Origin: Vibrio sp. J1-1
GTDB taxonomy: Bacteria; Pseudomonadota; Gammaproteobacteria; Enterobacterales; Vibrionaceae
DNA: 64,000 nucleotides
Assembly: GCF_021728395.1 (NCBI RefSeq)
Contig: NZ_JAKKCM010000001.1
Location: 496,001-560,000 of the forward strand
Reading direction: 5' to 3'
Shown: one piece after another, positions 35,699-45,481 of the stretch
Position numbering within the stretch: the stretch's first letter is position 1
Layout of the letters: each line of letters begins with the position of its first letter
Translations under genes and position numbers: made by a program
Notes under the pieces: generated by a model
The model's database searches: none
Told to the model about the DNA's origin: nothing
Seen by the model: only the letters and a program-made list of their open reading frames with translations

Positions 35699-37612
35699 AT
35701 GACCCTATATAAGAAGCTAGTAGTGGGAATGGTTACGGTCTTTGTACTCTTAATGACATCAGTATTCGTAATCGAATTCAATACTACTCGAACCAGCCTG
35801 GAACAACAGCAGCGTTCAGAGGTCAACAACACCATCAATACTGTCGGTTTGGCATTAGCGCCTTACTTAAAAGATAAAGATAAAGTTGCCGTTGAGTCGG
35901 TAATCAATGCACTGTTTGATGGCAGCACCTATTCGGTTGTTCGTCTGACATCGCTTGACTCTGATTACCAGATCGTACGCTCTTATCCAATCAAACCGAG
36001 CTCCGTGCCACAATGGTTTATCAACCTAAATCTCTTTAAAGCCATTCATGACAAACGTGTGGTGACCAGTGGCTGGATGCAGCTTGCCGAAGTGGAAATT
36101 ATCAGCCATCCCGGAGCTGCCTATGAACAGCTATGGAAAGGATTCACTGGTCTATTATCCGCGTTCGGTATTCTCTTTCTGGCAGGCTTGATTGCTATTT
36201 CCTACATTTTACGACGTTCACTCAGACCGTTAGCGGCTATCGTACAGAAAATGCATGACATCGCGAATAACCAGTTTGGAGAACCACTTACACGCCCTAA
36301 AACCAAAGACCTGATTGCCGTCGTAGATGGCATCAATACCATGTCAGCTCAAATTGAGTTGTCTTTTAAAGAACAGGCGAAAGAAGCACAACGTTTACGT
36401 GCTCAGGCCTACCTAGACCCAGTATCCAAATTAGGTAACCGCTCGTTCTATATGAATCAAGTCGATCAATGGCTAGCAGAAGAAACGCAAGGTGGTATCG
36501 CGCTACTCCATGCAGAATATATTGGAGATATTTACGAGACTAAAGATTACCAACGTGCTGATGCGCACGTAAAAGAACTTTCCCAACGTCTGAAAAATAC
36601 CATCGATGTGTCGGGAGCGACGATCGCTCGCCTTTCTAGTGACGAATTTGGTCTTCTTTTCCCACATATGGATGAGAGTGAACTTCGTATAATGGCCGAC
36701 AGTATCGTTAACTGTGTGAATGGATTAAACACCGATCCAACCGGTCTTGCTAAACCGAAAGCGGCACTAGGCGTCGCCCATAGTAAAGAGCACAAAACCC
36801 ACTCTGAAATTCTATCCATGGTCGATAATGCCCTGTCTAAAGCAAAAGCTCAGCCAGATAAACCTTACGGATTTATCGGCAGCGATTCCCCGTCTAACCT
36901 GATGGGTAAACAGCAATGGAAAGCTTTGGTTGAAGAAGCCATTCACAGTGACTGGATACACTTCCGTTTTCAGGCTGCGAAAAATACCTGGGGCAAAGTA
37001 TTCCACAGTGAAGTATTTTCGAGTATTGAAAAAGATGGCGAAACGTTCCGTGCGAACCAGTACTTATTCGCGCTTGAGCAGCTAGAAGCGACCAATATTT
37101 TCGATCAATACGTGATCGAGTCAATGATCAGTATGCTAGAGCGTGGAGAATTAACCGATCCTGTCGCGATCAACATTGCGCAAAGTAGTTTATCTCAACC
37201 TTCTTTTATTCGTTGGACAACGAGCATGTTGGAAAAGCACCCTGAAGTTGCGCCTAAGCTACACTTTGAGATTCCAGAAGAGTGCTTTATTGAAAATCCT
37301 CACCACACTGCCCTGTTGTGTAATGCTATTCGCCAAACGGGGGCAGTATTCGGTGTGGATAATTACGGTCGAAACTTCCAGTCTCTGGAGTACATTCAAG
37401 AGTTCCGTCCAAACTACGTGAAACTCGATTACTTGTTTACGCATAATCTACACGATGAAAAACAGAAATTTACGCTGACTTCGATCTCTCGTACCGCGCA
37501 CAATTTAGGTATCACAACCATTGCATCGCGTATCGAGACTCAAATCCAGTTGGATTTCCTTGCTGAACACTTTGTTGAGGTATTCCAAGGATTCATTGTC
37601 GACAAAGAATAG
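35699..37612 (+). CDS. lapD: c-di-GMP receptor LapD
   Basis: LapD binds c-di-GMP through a dead EAL domain and, inside-out, sequesters LapG. The 637-residue protein has two membrane segments (about 8-26 and 150-172) around a periplasmic LapD/MoxY-type domain, a HAMP (about 172-225), a degenerate GGDEF (SSDEF about 312) and a degenerate EAL (EVF at the EAL position, about 437). I start at ATG 35699 behind GACGAG; GTG at 35690 is an alternative. Loss of both catalytic motifs fits a receptor, not an enzyme. Confidence 0.9.
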   Translation: MTLYKKLVVGMVTVFVLLMTSVFVIEFNTTRTSLEQQQRSEVNNTINTVGLALAPYLKDKDKVAVESVINALFDGSTYSVVRLTSLDSDYQIVRSYPIKPSSVPQWFINLNLFKAIHDKRVVTSGWMQLAEVEIISHPGAAYEQLWKGFTGLLSAFGILFLAGLIAISYILRRSLRPLAAIVQKMHDIANNQFGEPLTRPKTKDLIAVVDGINTMSAQIELSFKEQAKEAQRLRAQAYLDPVSKLGNRSFYMNQVDQWLAEETQGGIALLHAEYIGDIYETKDYQRADAHVKELSQRLKNTIDVSGATIARLSSDEFGLLFPHMDESELRIMADSIVNCVNGLNTDPTGLAKPKAALGVAHSKEHKTHSEILSMVDNALSKAKAQPDKPYGFIGSDSPSNLMGKQQWKALVEEAIHSDWIHFRFQAAKNTWGKVFHSEVFSSIEKDGETFRANQYLFALEQLEATNIFDQYVIESMISMLERGELTDPVAINIAQSSLSQPSFIRWTTSMLEKHPEVAPKLHFEIPEECFIENPHHTALLCNAIRQTGAVFGVDNYGRNFQSLEYIQEFRPNYVKLDYLFTHNLHDEKQKFTLTSISRTAHNLGITTIASRIETQIQLDFLAEHFVEVFQGFIVDKE

Positions 37613-37626
37613 AAGGTTCAACCACG

Positions 37627-39741
37627 ATGAAAGACCCTTTGCTGAATTCGCTGATCTACGTTAGCCGTTACTATGGATTAGCTAACTCTCCGGAAGCACT
37701 TGTTAACGGATTGCCGCTCTCAGAAGGCAAGTTAACTCCGTTTCTGCTTCCCAGAGCAGCAGAGAGAGCTGGGTTGGTCGCCAAAGAAAACCGTGGAGAG
37801 CTGGAGAGTATCTCCAGCTTGATACTGCCAGCAATATTAGTTCTGAAAGGTGGTGATTCTTGTGTTTTGAATAGTCTTAGCCCAGACACACAAGAAGCGG
37901 AAATCATCACCTTAGAAAGTGGAATGGTGCCTATCTCCATTTCAATACCAGACTTACTTCAACAATATGCCGGGCGTTACTTTCTCGTCAAAAAGCAGTT
38001 CCGTTTTGATGAACGCTCGCCAGAGGTACTAAAAACCAATCAAGGTCACTGGTTTTGGTCAACATTATGGCAATCGAAACGTATTTACCGAGATGTGTTT
38101 ATTGCCTCACTGCTGATTAATATTTTCGCCATTGCCGCACCAATGTTTACCCGCTTGGTATACGACAAAGTTATCCCTAACCTTGCGTTTGAAACCCTAT
38201 GGGTACTGGCAAGTGGTGTGTTTGTTGTCTTTTTATTCGATTTCATTCTCAAGACATTACGCAACTACTTCATCGATATCGCGGGTAAAAAATCCGACAT
38301 TCTGATTTCCTCTAAACTGTTTAGCAAAGTGATGGGGATCCGAATGGAATCCAAACCTCCTTCGGTTGGCGCCTTTGCTCGCCATCTACAGGAATTTGAA
38401 TCTATTCGTGAATTCTTCACTTCTGCGACCGTCAGCGCCCTCATCGACTTACCTTTCGCGATACTGTTTTTAGTCATTATTTGGCTAATGACGGGTAACC
38501 TTGTATTCGTGCCTTTGGTCGGTGTCATCATTTTGATTATTCACTCGCTGATCATTCAAAAACCGTTGAGACGTTCGATAGAAGAAGGGTCGCGACTCGC
38601 TTCGCAAAAGTACGCCAACTTAATTGAAAGCCTATCAGGTATCGAAACAGTGAAAATGCTCAGTGCGCAAAGCCAATTTCAATATCGTTGGGAAGAAGCC
38701 GTGGCGCACATGGCAAACTGGAATATCAAAAGCCGCCGTATCACCGACAGCATACAAAACTCAGCAAGCTTTGTGCAGCAAAGTAGTAATGTCGGAATGG
38801 TGATTCTTGGTGTTTATCTAATTGCAGAAGGTGAGTTAACGATGGGTGGCTTAATCGCGGCGACGATGCTGAGTGGACGCGCCATCAGCCCTATGATTCA
38901 GCTTTCTTTACTATCTACACGCTACAATCAAGCGAAGTCTTCGATGACCATCATCAATCAAGTCATGGAAATGCCTGACGAACAGGAAGAGGGAAAGCGT
39001 TACATTCATCGCCCTATTGTTCAGGGTAAAATTGAACTTGAACGCGTCACCTTCTACTACCCTAATTCACCTGTCGCATCGATTCGTGAGTTAAGCCTGA
39101 CTATTAACCCCGGAGAAAAAGTGGCAATTATTGGGCGTATAGGCTCAGGTAAAACAACGTTAGAACGTCTTATTATGGGGCTATATCAGCCCACAGAAGG
39201 GCATGTGCGCATTGATGACACCGATATCGCTCAGCTTCACCACGTCGATATTCGACGTAATATCGGCTGCGTACCACAAGATCCAAACCTATTCTTTGGA
39301 TCGATACGCGATAACATCACGCTAGGCCGCCCTCTCACCGATGATCGTGATGTTATGGATGCCGCTAATCGTGCAGGGGTAACAGCATTTACTCAATCAG
39401 ATCCTGCGGGTCTGGAACGTCAGGTGGGTGAAGGTGGTGCGATGCTTTCTGGAGGGCAGCGTCAGGCTGTAACGATTGCTCGGGCTCTCTTAGGGCACCC
39501 TCCGGTTCTGCTAATGGATGAACCGACCAGTGCTATGGATAACCGCTCTGAAATGCATATAAAGCATCAGTTAGCTCAGTTGAAAGCTAATGAGACGTTG
39601 ATTGTTATCACTCACAAGACCGCGATGCTTGATATTGTTGACCGTGTCATCGTTATGGAAAAAGGCAGCATTATTGCGGATGGTCCAAAAGCACAGGTAC
39701 TAAGTGATTTGAAACACGGTAAAGTGCGCGCCGTAAGCTAA
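37627..39741 (+). CDS. lapB: Type I secretion ABC exporter LapB
   Basis: A 704-residue RTX-type exporter. The N-terminal C39-like domain (about 1-130) lacks the catalytic Cys, as in adhesin exporters that do not cut a leader. Six membrane segments span about 150-420, and the ATPase domain has Walker A GRIGSGKTT (about 505), Q-loop VPQDPNLF, signature LSGGQRQAVTIARAL and Walker B VLLMDEPTSAMD. It follows lapD by 14 bases. No adhesin gene (lapA/frhA-like) or TolC-like lapE is in the window. Confidence 0.9.
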   Translation: MKDPLLNSLIYVSRYYGLANSPEALVNGLPLSEGKLTPFLLPRAAERAGLVAKENRGELESISSLILPAILVLKGGDSCVLNSLSPDTQEAEIITLESGMVPISISIPDLLQQYAGRYFLVKKQFRFDERSPEVLKTNQGHWFWSTLWQSKRIYRDVFIASLLINIFAIAAPMFTRLVYDKVIPNLAFETLWVLASGVFVVFLFDFILKTLRNYFIDIAGKKSDILISSKLFSKVMGIRMESKPPSVGAFARHLQEFESIREFFTSATVSALIDLPFAILFLVIIWLMTGNLVFVPLVGVIILIIHSLIIQKPLRRSIEEGSRLASQKYANLIESLSGIETVKMLSAQSQFQYRWEEAVAHMANWNIKSRRITDSIQNSASFVQQSSNVGMVILGVYLIAEGELTMGGLIAATMLSGRAISPMIQLSLLSTRYNQAKSSMTIINQVMEMPDEQEEGKRYIHRPIVQGKIELERVTFYYPNSPVASIRELSLTINPGEKVAIIGRIGSGKTTLERLIMGLYQPTEGHVRIDDTDIAQLHHVDIRRNIGCVPQDPNLFFGSIRDNITLGRPLTDDRDVMDAANRAGVTAFTQSDPAGLERQVGEGGAMLSGGQRQAVTIARALLGHPPVLLMDEPTSAMDNRSEMHIKHQLAQLKANETLIVITHKTAMLDIVDRVIVMEKGSIIADGPKAQVLSDLKHGKVRAVS

Positions 39742-39785
39742 CGTCTCAACACCGCCTCTTAAACGGATGGTTTACGGGACTCACT

Positions 39786-39887
39786 TTATCTGAACCCAAA
39801 ATAGTTGATCTCTTCTAGGAACACCCAAATAAGCACTAAGCCAACAATCACAGCCAGCATCATAATCGCTTTTTCATCTTCTTCCAT
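39786..39887 (-). CDS. 33-residue single-span membrane protein
   Basis: The frame encodes MEEDEKAIMMLAVIVGLVLI and continues WVFLEEINYFGFR. An acidic N-terminus, one hydrophobic segment (about residues 8-25) and a short charged tail are the layout of regulatory or stabilising small membrane proteins. AGTGAG lies four bases upstream of the ATG. It is antisense-oriented to its neighbours lapB and mscS in an otherwise empty 420-base gap. I recognise no family; the case rests on composition, start context and location. Confidence 0.5.
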   Translation of the reverse strand: MEEDEKAIMMLAVIVGLVLIWVFLEEINYFGFR

Positions 39888-40164
39888 ATGTCTCACTTAT
39901 TTGACCTCACCACAGAGAACTAAGTGCACTCGCTGCGCTAATCCACACAGATTACTAGTCGCCATAACTTTTAGACTAGCAGTAGGAAAGCGCTAATTCC
40001 GGTTCTCTGGATTCGCATTAGCCGTTTCAATTTCAGATATGCGAGATAAATCAAGTCATATTCAAGTACGAGACAAAGTTGATCAGCTAAGATGAAAATT
40101 TGTGATTACTTGCAGTAAAAAATCAGCTATAACAGCCGATTGTTAGAATTATCGAGTTGAAGAA

Positions 40165-40755
40165 ATGAATGATTGGATCCAATTAGATCAAGTGAACCAG
40201 TATTTCAACGAAGGCTCTCTCGGATATAAAGTGTTAATGGGCATCATTGTCTTGATCACTTATCGGATCCTGAAAAGAGTTGCCAACCGAGCCATCATAA
40301 ATCTTGCTTCATCGAAGGGGGTAAAAAAGGCGCGCCTAAGCTTCATTCAGCGCTGCTTTAACGTGGCGCTGTTGTTTCTGACCGCATCCACTCTTGCGAT
40401 TGTCACTGGGATTGGCTACGGTGATGTATCGCTATTTTTATCCTCCATATTTGCTGTACTGGGTGTCGCGTTTATTGCCCAATGGTCGATTTTGAGTAAT
40501 ATCACCGCTAGCTTTTTGATCTTTTTCGCATTCCCCTATCGTGTTGGAGACCGGATCAAAGTCGTCGATAAAGATGAAGATATCAGTGGCGAGATTCAAG
40601 AAATCAGCATGTTTCACGTGTTAATCAAACACGACAGCGGCAACCTTATCACCTATCCAAATAACCAAATATTACAGAAAGCGGTATTAAAACTGGCAAA
40701 AACCAAACCGGCGACCAAGAAAACGACGTCTCGAATTTACACCCGAAGAAAGTAA
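40165..40755 (+). CDS. Small MscS-family mechanosensitive channel
   Basis: A 196-residue mechanosensitive channel with three membrane segments (about 20-40, 62-85, 90-125), the pore-like helix VSLFLSSIFAVLGVAFIAQWSILSNITA and the beta-domain start PYRVGDRIKVVDKDEDISGEIQEI. It is shorter than MscS (286) and lacks most of the C-terminal alpha-beta vestibule domain, ending in a basic tail (KTKPATKKTTSRIYTRRK). It likely gates on osmotic downshock. Monocistronic. Confidence 0.82.
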   Translation: MNDWIQLDQVNQYFNEGSLGYKVLMGIIVLITYRILKRVANRAIINLASSKGVKKARLSFIQRCFNVALLFLTASTLAIVTGIGYGDVSLFLSSIFAVLGVAFIAQWSILSNITASFLIFFAFPYRVGDRIKVVDKDEDISGEIQEISMFHVLIKHDSGNLITYPNNQILQKAVLKLAKTKPATKKTTSRIYTRRK

Positions 40756-40850
40756 TCACATCCTTACCGGCCAGTCGTATCGGTGTGATTTGTGATAGAA
40801 ATAAGACATCGAGTAATAAAGCTTAGACAAAATATGGTGCTGTTGAAAAT

Positions 40851-40883
40851 AAAGCCCCGAGAGTTGGCTCTACGGGGCTTTAA
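40851..40883 (-). terminator. Terminator of the OppA/MppA-type gene
   Basis: A 9-bp stem AAAGCCCCG/CGGGGCTTT with an 13-base loop lies just beyond the stop, followed on the minus strand by ATTTTCAAC. Confidence 0.7.
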
Positions 40884-40885
40884 TA

Positions 40886-42511
40886 TTACTTCTTAATATA
40901 GATGTCTTTTGAGTAAATACGACCTTCTACGTTGTTTTTAGCAAAGCCACCCACGTTAGGGCGCACTAACCTCGCTTGCATGTAATAGTATATTGGGGCA
41001 ATAGGCACATCTGCTGCGATCAGCTTTTCTGCTTCATCGTAGTACGCCTGACGCTTTTTATTGTCTGTGGTCGCTAGTGCATTATCCATTGCCTGATCGT
41101 AGTCAGCGCTTTGGTAACGCGCAAAATTGCCTGAGGAATCCGATCTTAACAAACTCAAGAATGTCGATGCTTCATTGTAATCCCCACACCAAGAGGCACG
41201 CATGACATCAAAATTGCCTTGCTTACGCGCCACTAAATAAGATTTCCATTCTTGGTTTTCCAGTTCTACCTTCGCGTCTAAGTTTTCACTGAGCATAGAC
41301 GCAATTGCCACAGCAATGGATTTATTTGACTCACTCGTGTTGTAAAGAAGTTTGAAATCGAGCGGCTTATCTTTTCCATAGCCTGCCTCTTCTAATAACT
41401 GGCGAGCTTTTTCGTCACGTTGTTGCTGTGTCCAGTTGCTGTACTCCGGCTGAGTCGCATCAAAACCAGCCGTATATTGGTGAGCAAACGTATATGCTGG
41501 TAAGTTACCAACCTGAGTCACGCCATTGGTAATGACGTCCCGCATGATTGAATAAGACACGGCCTGGCGGACTCTGACATCATCAAACGGAGGACGCGTG
41601 GTATTGAACGCATAGTAATACGTACAAAGGAGTGGCACCACTGTATACGCATCCTGGTACTCTTGTTCAAGCTTCTGTGCCATATGTGTGGGTACATCAG
41701 AAGTGATGTCTACTTCCCCAACCACATAGCGATTAATCGAGGCATTTTGATTTTCGAACGGGATGTAAGTTACGTTGGTGAGGTGCGTATTATCTGCATC
41801 CCAATAATTAGGGTTTTTCTTCAGTTCAATGCGTTCATTAACTACCCATTTATCGAGAACAAATGCGCCATTACTGACAAACTGTTTCGGATCGCTCCAT
41901 GGCTTGTTCCCCTGCTCCACTGTCACTTTATGTACAGGCATCATTGATGTGTGACCTGTCATTGCCACAAAATACGGGACTTTACTTTCTAGTTCGAAAC
42001 GAAGTGTATATTTGTCTAAAGCCTTAACACCTAACTCTTCAACGGGCAGTTTACCTTCTGCAACATCCGCAATGTTCTTGATACTTGTCATTTCAAGATA
42101 CCAAACATTTGGTGAGGCCAATTTTGGATCCACTGCACGTCTTAACGCGTAAACAAAATCTTCAGCCGTCACCGGATCACCGTTGGACCATTTTGCATCC
42201 TTACGTAGATTGAAGACAAACGTTTGGTTATCTTTCGTTTCCCAAGACTGAGCAACACCAGGAACAATATTGCCATCACGATCTTGAATCACTAGCCCTT
42301 CAAATAAGTCTCGCAATATGTGCATTTCAGGCATCCCTTCGGCCTTTGCCGGATCGAGAGTAGCCGCTTCTGCGTCATTCGCTCGCACTAAAACTTGCTC
42401 ATCGGCAAGTTGAACATCTCTAGGCATCACATCCGCAAACGCAGATGTCGTTACGACAGGGGTTAAAAGAGAGGAAATAAGTAATGTTATTGAGTGTTGT
42501 TTAATATCCAT
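40886..42511 (-). CDS. Peptide-binding periplasmic protein, OppA/MppA type
   Basis: A 541-residue solute-binding protein (SBP_bac_5) with a signal peptide (about 1-26, cleavage after AFA) and family motifs AATLDPAKAEGMPEMHILRDLFEGL, WSNGDPVTAEDFVYALRR and LELKKNPNYWDA-like core. It binds oligopeptides for an Opp-type importer. No permease genes adjoin it. The divergent neighbour mpaA cleaves murein peptides, so an MppA-like role in binding murein tripeptide is likely; general oligopeptide uptake is the alternative. Confidence 0.82.
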   Translation of the reverse strand: MDIKQHSITLLISSLLTPVVTTSAFADVMPRDVQLADEQVLVRANDAEAATLDPAKAEGMPEMHILRDLFEGLVIQDRDGNIVPGVAQSWETKDNQTFVFNLRKDAKWSNGDPVTAEDFVYALRRAVDPKLASPNVWYLEMTSIKNIADVAEGKLPVEELGVKALDKYTLRFELESKVPYFVAMTGHTSMMPVHKVTVEQGNKPWSDPKQFVSNGAFVLDKWVVNERIELKKNPNYWDADNTHLTNVTYIPFENQNASINRYVVGEVDITSDVPTHMAQKLEQEYQDAYTVVPLLCTYYYAFNTTRPPFDDVRVRQAVSYSIMRDVITNGVTQVGNLPAYTFAHQYTAGFDATQPEYSNWTQQQRDEKARQLLEEAGYGKDKPLDFKLLYNTSESNKSIAVAIASMLSENLDAKVELENQEWKSYLVARKQGNFDVMRASWCGDYNEASTFLSLLRSDSSGNFARYQSADYDQAMDNALATTDNKKRQAYYDEAEKLIAADVPIAPIYYYMQARLVRPNVGGFAKNNVEGRIYSKDIYIKK

Positions 42512-42641
42512 ATCGTTTTTAGTTCTCCTAACTCGTCTTTTGAAGCCAGTGCAATAATTAACAAGACAACCATTGACGAAATTTAACAGTTCGGTTTATC
42601 TAAGTAATTAAAATTAATGATACTTCATCTGGTCGGAGATT

Positions 42642-43355
42642 ATGGTGAATCTAATTCCAAGAACGGAAAGAGCTGCATTTTTAATTAGGCCCAAAACCTA
42701 TGGAAAGTCCGTTTTAGGTGCGCCTTTGCTTTATTTCCCTGCTCAGATAGAAAGCAATTCACGTGGTTTGATTTTAGCGGGAACGCACGGAGATGAGACA
42801 GCTTCAATTACAGGTTTATCGTGCGCACTAAGATGTTTGCCAGAAAACTGCTTACATCATGATGTGGTCTTATCGATGAACCCAGATGGTAACCAGCTCG
42901 GTACCAGAGCAAACGCTAATCAAGTCGATCTTAATCGCGCTTTTCCAACTCAAAATTGGACTGAGCATGGTACTGTGTATCGTTGGAACTCTCATACTCC
43001 AGTACGCGATGTAAAAGTAAAAACGGGTAATGTTAATCAACTAGAGCCAGAAGTAGCCGCTCTGATCAATCTCATCGAAGAAAGACGACCAAAGTTCGTG
43101 GTCTCCTTCCATGAACCGCTAGCCTTTGTAGATGACCCAAAATTTTCTGACTTAGCAAAATGGCTCAGTAAGCAGTTCGACCTCCCATTGGTCGATGATG
43201 TGGATTACGAAACTCCTGGTTCATTTGGCACTTGGTGTAGTGAACGAGAACTACCGTGTATCACTCTGGAGTTACCAACCGTATCCTCTGATTTAACTAC
43301 TGAGCAGTACCTTCCTGCGATTATTGCATTACTTCAGTACGAGCCCGCTATCTAA
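42642..43355 (+). CDS. mpaA: Murein peptide amidase A
   Basis: MpaA is an M14-type zinc amidase that cuts D-Glu from diaminopimelate in murein tripeptide during cell-wall recycling. The 237-residue protein matches E. coli MpaA throughout: YGKSVLGAPLLYFPA, zinc ligands in LAGTHGDET, NPDGNQLGTRANANQVDLNRAFPT, VYRWNSHTPVRDV and VVSFHEPLA, then YETPGSFGTWC and catalytic Glu in ITLELPTV. No signal peptide, so cytoplasmic. It is divergent from the OppA/MppA-type gene, consistent with a shared recycling role. Confidence 0.92.
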   Translation: MVNLIPRTERAAFLIRPKTYGKSVLGAPLLYFPAQIESNSRGLILAGTHGDETASITGLSCALRCLPENCLHHDVVLSMNPDGNQLGTRANANQVDLNRAFPTQNWTEHGTVYRWNSHTPVRDVKVKTGNVNQLEPEVAALINLIEERRPKFVVSFHEPLAFVDDPKFSDLAKWLSKQFDLPLVDDVDYETPGSFGTWCSERELPCITLELPTVSSDLTTEQYLPAIIALLQYEPAI

Positions 43356-43415
43356 CGTTTACCACAGAAAGGTAATTTTATATATGCGTCGAAAAAAGAA
43401 AGACATAGGATGTGA

Positions 43416-43428
43416 TTTACAGTGTAAA
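43416..43428. repeat. parS2 centromere site 1
   Basis: TTTACAGTGTAAA, a perfect match to the Vibrio chromosome II parS2 consensus TTTACA-N-TGTAAA bound by ParB2. It lies between mpaA and the DUF342 gene. Confidence 0.9.
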
Positions 43429-43549
43429 GCGCCCTTATATCGGCGGAGTCAAACATCCGTAGTGTTTGAAGACACTGCTCTGTGTAACACCCGATAAACC
43501 AGAATGCGATACCTAAACGGCAAAAGTTTAAGTGACAAAAAACTGCTGT

Positions 43550-45226
43550 CTACGCAATTATGAATTCTTGTTCGAGACTTGCGGACACATTGATTTCGTA
43601 TTGATTAAATCGAAATGTGCAACCACCGTGAGTGCGTTTAGTTGTCACATGCTCGTTACTAAACTGAACGGTTACCCGAGAAAAAACATGTTCTTTCGCT
43701 ACCACTGTGTTTTCTTTTAGCGCAAGCTCAAACGCTATCTCGGTCTGATCAAGTTTCAGCTTTAACTCTTCCACTAGGCGGTTATTTTGGGATTTTAACG
43801 TTTCTATTTCCACACGTTCTTCGTGATTGCGTTCTTCTTTTGGGCGCTTTTTGAATTCTAACTCTTTGCGGATGATATCCATTATTCCAGCTTGTGCGTT
43901 TTTATATTGTTCCTTTAAGTTGCCAATATGCTCCTTATACAAGGAATAGCCTGTGAACGCTTCGACCCTGGTTGCTGTATCCCCCTCTACGCCCAGTTGC
44001 AAACACAACACGCTTTTGGCGACTTTGGCATGGCCACCACTCAGTGTGCCATTTTTGCCACTCGCATCCAGAACTGTCAGGCTCTTACCGCAAGTGATTT
44101 CGTTATTCATGCTATGCACTGCGAGCTCAATGTCTTTACCTGCTGATAGTTCGCTATACTGCGCGTAACTAGCCCGAATAGAACCTTTGGTTTTGACCCG
44201 ACAACTTCTAGGTTGGCCATCACTAACGGTATGACCAATAATTCCTTTACCGACCAGAATGTCATCGCGCGCTTGAACATCAGCGGACTCAATAAATCCA
44301 CCTACCATAATCGAGCCTGTCGCCTGAACAATCATGCCAGATTCAATGTTGCCGCCAATAATCACGTTACCTTTAAATTTAACGTGGCCAGTATTAACGC
44401 CAACATTATTGAGGCATAGTGCGTTGTCGACTTCGATTGTATTGTTCTTTATTAGTGGCGTACCTGAAATTGAAGCAATGAGAAGATTTGGATCACTTGA
44501 ACAAACTTCGCTACCTTTGCCCGGTTTGAGAGCGGTATCTTTGCCCGTATGCGCAGGTATAAGTCGGCCTTGGACAGTGAAGCCGGGGACCCCTTTAGTA
44601 GCAGGAGTGCGGCGCATGAGTTCGTCACCTACATTGACAGAGATTGTTTCGCCAAGATTTCTCAAGTCTATTTTATCGCTACTCGATTGCCCCTGTTTTG
44701 GCTTGAGTATACGTTTGGTGATGTCTTTTACCAGAGGCGTAAAAATAGAGTCTTTACCTTTGATTGGCGGTTTACCAACAGCAACAGGTTGTGTGAACCT
44801 TGCTCCGGGCTTAAGTTGACCACTGACCAGCATTACTTTCTTTAACGCGAGTTTGTTGATTCCCTTGGTAACCTTTGCTTGTGCAAGTGCCCTAACAATT
44901 TCTTCTCCACGTAATCCGCGTCCGCCATAAGCGCCGGTTACGGTGATACTTGCAAGCATATCGTTATTGGACAACTCTACATTAATCTGTGCGTCTTTCT
45001 TCTGAGCGACCACGACGCCTTTATAAGCTAGCGCGTCTCGAACTCTCACGCATTCAATAAATCGGCTGACCGCGTCATCCTCAACAAATAACGAATCGGC
45101 ATTCATTAACGTAAGTTGCGTAAGTAACTCTTTTCGATCGAACTCACTTTCCAAATCCACATCTGGAGCAAGACGAGCGATTATCCTTGTTTTATCCTCA
45201 GACCATTCAAGACACAGCTTCCACAT
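43550..45226 (-). CDS. DUF342/FapA family protein
   Basis: A 558-residue protein of the FapA (DUF342) family. Residues about 1-170 are a mixed N-terminal region; about 170-430 form the repeated beta-helix (VKFKGNVIIGGNIESGMIVQATGSIMVGGFIESADVQARDDILVGKGIIG), and a coiled coil (about 430-510) precedes the tail. Family members are linked to flagellar assembly or membrane-targeted scaffolding, but no specific reaction is known. It is flanked by parS2 sites on both sides. Confidence 0.78.
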   Translation of the reverse strand: MWKLCLEWSEDKTRIIARLAPDVDLESEFDRKELLTQLTLMNADSLFVEDDAVSRFIECVRVRDALAYKGVVVAQKKDAQINVELSNNDMLASITVTGAYGGRGLRGEEIVRALAQAKVTKGINKLALKKVMLVSGQLKPGARFTQPVAVGKPPIKGKDSIFTPLVKDITKRILKPKQGQSSSDKIDLRNLGETISVNVGDELMRRTPATKGVPGFTVQGRLIPAHTGKDTALKPGKGSEVCSSDPNLLIASISGTPLIKNNTIEVDNALCLNNVGVNTGHVKFKGNVIIGGNIESGMIVQATGSIMVGGFIESADVQARDDILVGKGIIGHTVSDGQPRSCRVKTKGSIRASYAQYSELSAGKDIELAVHSMNNEITCGKSLTVLDASGKNGTLSGGHAKVAKSVLCLQLGVEGDTATRVEAFTGYSLYKEHIGNLKEQYKNAQAGIMDIIRKELEFKKRPKEERNHEERVEIETLKSQNNRLVEELKLKLDQTEIAFELALKENTVVAKEHVFSRVTVQFSNEHVTTKRTHGGCTFRFNQYEINVSASLEQEFIIA

Positions 45227-45417
45227 AGCGATACCACTTTGCTGAACATCAACACCATCAGTCTAACTAAAAATATTTTCTCGACAAACTGTGCAGTCTT
45301 AATAATCAAGCTTATATCACTAATAGTGAGATAAATGTCAATTCCGCCAAGTCAGCGAATAGTATCGTGAATTTAATCTAAACCAGCTTAAAAAAGGACA
45401 AATAAAAAAAGAGGCGA

Positions 45418-45430
45418 TTTACAGTGTAAA
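45418..45430. repeat. parS2 centromere site 2
   Basis: TTTACAGTGTAAA in the gap between the DUF342 gene and tmcA; 35 bases from the next site. Confidence 0.9.
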
Positions 45431-45452
45431 CCCCTCTTCTTCGTTGTTTTAA

Positions 45453-45465
45453 TTTACAGTGTAAA
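45453..45465. repeat. parS2 centromere site 3
   Basis: TTTACAGTGTAAA, second of three closely spaced sites (centres 45424, 45459 and 45488, about 29-35 bp apart). Confidence 0.9.
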
Positions 45466-45481
45466 TCTAATTAAAGCCTGC

